DNA of 64,000 nt from Anabaena cylindrica PCC 7122 (GTDB lineage Bacteria; Cyanobacteriota; Cyanobacteriia; Cyanobacteriales; Nostocaceae). Shown here piece by piece: positions 62,982 to 64,000 of this stretch. Position 1 is the first letter of the stretch, and each line of letters begins with the position of its first letter. The position numbers and the translations under genes are program-made. The notes under the pieces are model-generated. The model had not been told where the DNA came from. It worked only from the letters and a program-made list of their open reading frames with translations, and made no database searches. The stretch spans positions 5,322,001-5,386,000 of the forward strand of contig NC_019771.1 in the NCBI RefSeq assembly GCF_000317695.1, in the 5' to 3' direction.

Positions 62982-63718
62982 ATGACCATTCCCCCGTCTA
63001 CATTAAAGACTTGACCAGTGATGTAAGCTGCTGCGGGATCAGCTGCAAGAAAGCGCACCATACCTGCAATTTCTTCAGGTTGACCGTAGCGACCGAGGGG
63101 GATGAATTGGAGAATATTGTCAGCTTTGATATCGCTGGTCATGTCGGTGGTGATAAAGCCAGGAGCGACGGCGTTGACGGTGATCCCACGGGAAGCTAGT
63201 TCTTTGGCAACTGTTTTGGTAAAACCAATCACACCTGCTTTGGCGGCGCTGTAGTTGGCTTGTCCTGGGTTGCCCATTTGTCCAGCAACAGAGGCAATAT
63301 TAATAATGCGCCCAGAACGTTGTTTGAGCATAATTTTGCTGACAAGTTTTGTACATAAAAATACACCAGTTAAATTTAGGTCTATAACTGCTTGCCAATC
63401 TTCTAATTTCATTCGTAACAGTAAAGTGTCGCGGGTAATGCCTGCATTATTGACTAAAATATCGACACGCTTGTATTTTTCAACGGTGGTGTTAATAAGT
63501 GTGTCTACTTGATCTGGTTGAGAAACGTCGGCTTTGAGTGCGAACGCATCTCCCCCGTTAGCGATAATTTCTGCTACTACTTCGTCTGCTGCTGCGCTAG
63601 AACTAGCATAGTTGACAACTACTTTAGCGCCTTGGGATGCTAATTGGAGTGCGATCGCTCTCCCAATTCCCCGTGATGCTCCCGTGACAATCGCAACTTG
63701 ATCTTTTAATAGTGTCAT
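62978..63718 (-). CDS. fabG: 3-oxoacyl-[acyl-carrier-protein] reductase
   Basis: NADPH-dependent reduction of beta-ketoacyl-ACP in fatty-acid elongation. 246 residues: TGxxxGIG as VTGASRGIGRAIAL, NNAG as VNNAGITRDTLLLRM, the Ser/Tyr/Lys triad (INIASVAGQMGNPGQANYSAAKAGV) and the C-terminal GQVFNVDGGMVM. All catalytic residues are present and length is normal. The stop codon is made by the AATTACG repeat. It is convergent with the WecA-type gene. Confidence 0.96.
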   Translation of the reverse strand: MTLLKDQVAIVTGASRGIGRAIALQLASQGAKVVVNYASSSAAADEVVAEIIANGGDAFALKADVSQPDQVDTLINTTVEKYKRVDILVNNAGITRDTLLLRMKLEDWQAVIDLNLTGVFLCTKLVSKIMLKQRSGRIINIASVAGQMGNPGQANYSAAKAGVIGFTKTVAKELASRGITVNAVAPGFITTDMTSDIKADNILQFIPLGRYGQPEEIAGMVRFLAADPAAAYITGQVFNVDGGMVM

Positions 63719-63929
63719 CTAATTTTCCTCAATATCCAACAGACCATTTATAAGTAAATCTTTAAAGGGTGTAACGGTGCAACATCATCGGAGTCAAGAA
63801 AGTATAAATCGTAGCCTCAAATTCCCATTGTAGGCAAAATGGCACAACTTCGGATTCTGAAAATTTGCTCCACGGAAAATAGTGATTAAACTGAACTAGA
63901 GGAATAGCCCATACTCAAATCCAAACGCT

Positions 63930-64000
63930 ATGATTCTAGTCACTGGAGCAACTGGAGGAATTGGTCGTCGCGTCGTGCGACTATTACGCCAACAACAGCA
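63930..64000 (+). CDS. NAD(P)H-binding protein, 5' end only
   Basis: The window ends after 23 codons. MILVTGATGGIGRRVVRLLR gives the Rossmann fingerprint GATGGIG of the SDR/NmrA type. Only the nucleotide-binding start is visible; substrate and full length cannot be told. The start is ATG 63930, divergent from fabG. Confidence 0.75.
   Translation, partial: MILVTGATGGIGRRVVRLLRQQQ

Overview
The window is chromosomal DNA of a filamentous, probably heterocyst-forming cyanobacterium (Nostocales-type: Anabaena, Nostoc, Dolichospermum or Aphanizomenon). The evidence is a ferrochelatase with a chlorophyll-binding (CAB) tail, a circadian LdpA homologue, a Ycf45-type R3H ATPase, LrtA, DUF3386, a Mo-dependent-nitrogenase C-terminal domain protein, frequent HIP1 octamers (GCGATCGC), low GC, and many heptanucleotide tandem repeats and cyanobacterial palindromic repeats between genes. 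Genus assignment is inference; no rRNA or tRNA gene was seen.

Layout. 0-5 kb: methyltransferase, hemH, DUF4126 protein, purB. 5-13 kb: a histidine kinase, a small secreted protein, glutamate dehydrogenase behind a candidate NtcA site, a duplicated secreted protein with poly-aspartate linkers, a CbiG C-terminal protein, a small four-helix membrane protein and a peptidoglycan-binding protein. 13-19 kb: an M16 protease pair (one catalytic, one degenerate subunit), then pentapeptide protein-purK followed by a likely 6S RNA gene. 19-29.6 kb: an inverted pair of MITE-like repeats, a membrane GTPase, a 1886-residue CBS/GAF/PAS hybrid kinase framed by heptamer repeats, and an SbcD-type nuclease. 29.6-39 kb: a truncated Ser/Thr kinase, cysH, a small membrane ORF, lipB, lrtA, a BCP peroxiredoxin, an HGSNAT-like membrane protein, a PIN toxin-antitoxin pair beside a decayed type I methyltransferase, obgE, a four-helix-bundle protein and a TerB/Mo-nitrogenase-C protein. 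39-48 kb: a GCS2-like ligase, ftsI with an FtsL-like gene, a lipoprotein, a GST, a repeat-invaded small protein and glgB. 48-56.6 kb: accessory genes (Uma2, SDR/CIA30, HugZ-like and hydrolase pair, GFA protein, DUF1629-like protein, an adhesin remnant, DUF3386, GAF-LuxR). 56.6-64 kb: R3H ATPase, ldpA, groL under CIRCE, a WecA/TagO-type transferase, fabG and the start of an NAD-binding protein.

How the genes relate. Most are housekeeping singletons or two-gene units on alternating strands: cell envelope and division (ftsI/FtsL-like, WecA-type transferase, peptidoglycan-binding protein), carbon and nitrogen metabolism (glgB, gdhA), cofactor synthesis (hemH, lipB, cbiG part), sulfur assimilation (cysH), and stress or translation control (lrtA, groL, 6S RNA, obgE). 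The accessory signal lies in the repeats and gene remnants. Repeats have invaded coding sequence in at least two genes (ldpA and the gene at 44959) and supply the stop codons of two others (61744 and 62978). I found no convincing new multi-gene system. The best leads are the poly-Asp duplicated protein, the orphan DUF1629-like gene beside a 73-bp direct repeat, and the PIN/HsdM remnant island.
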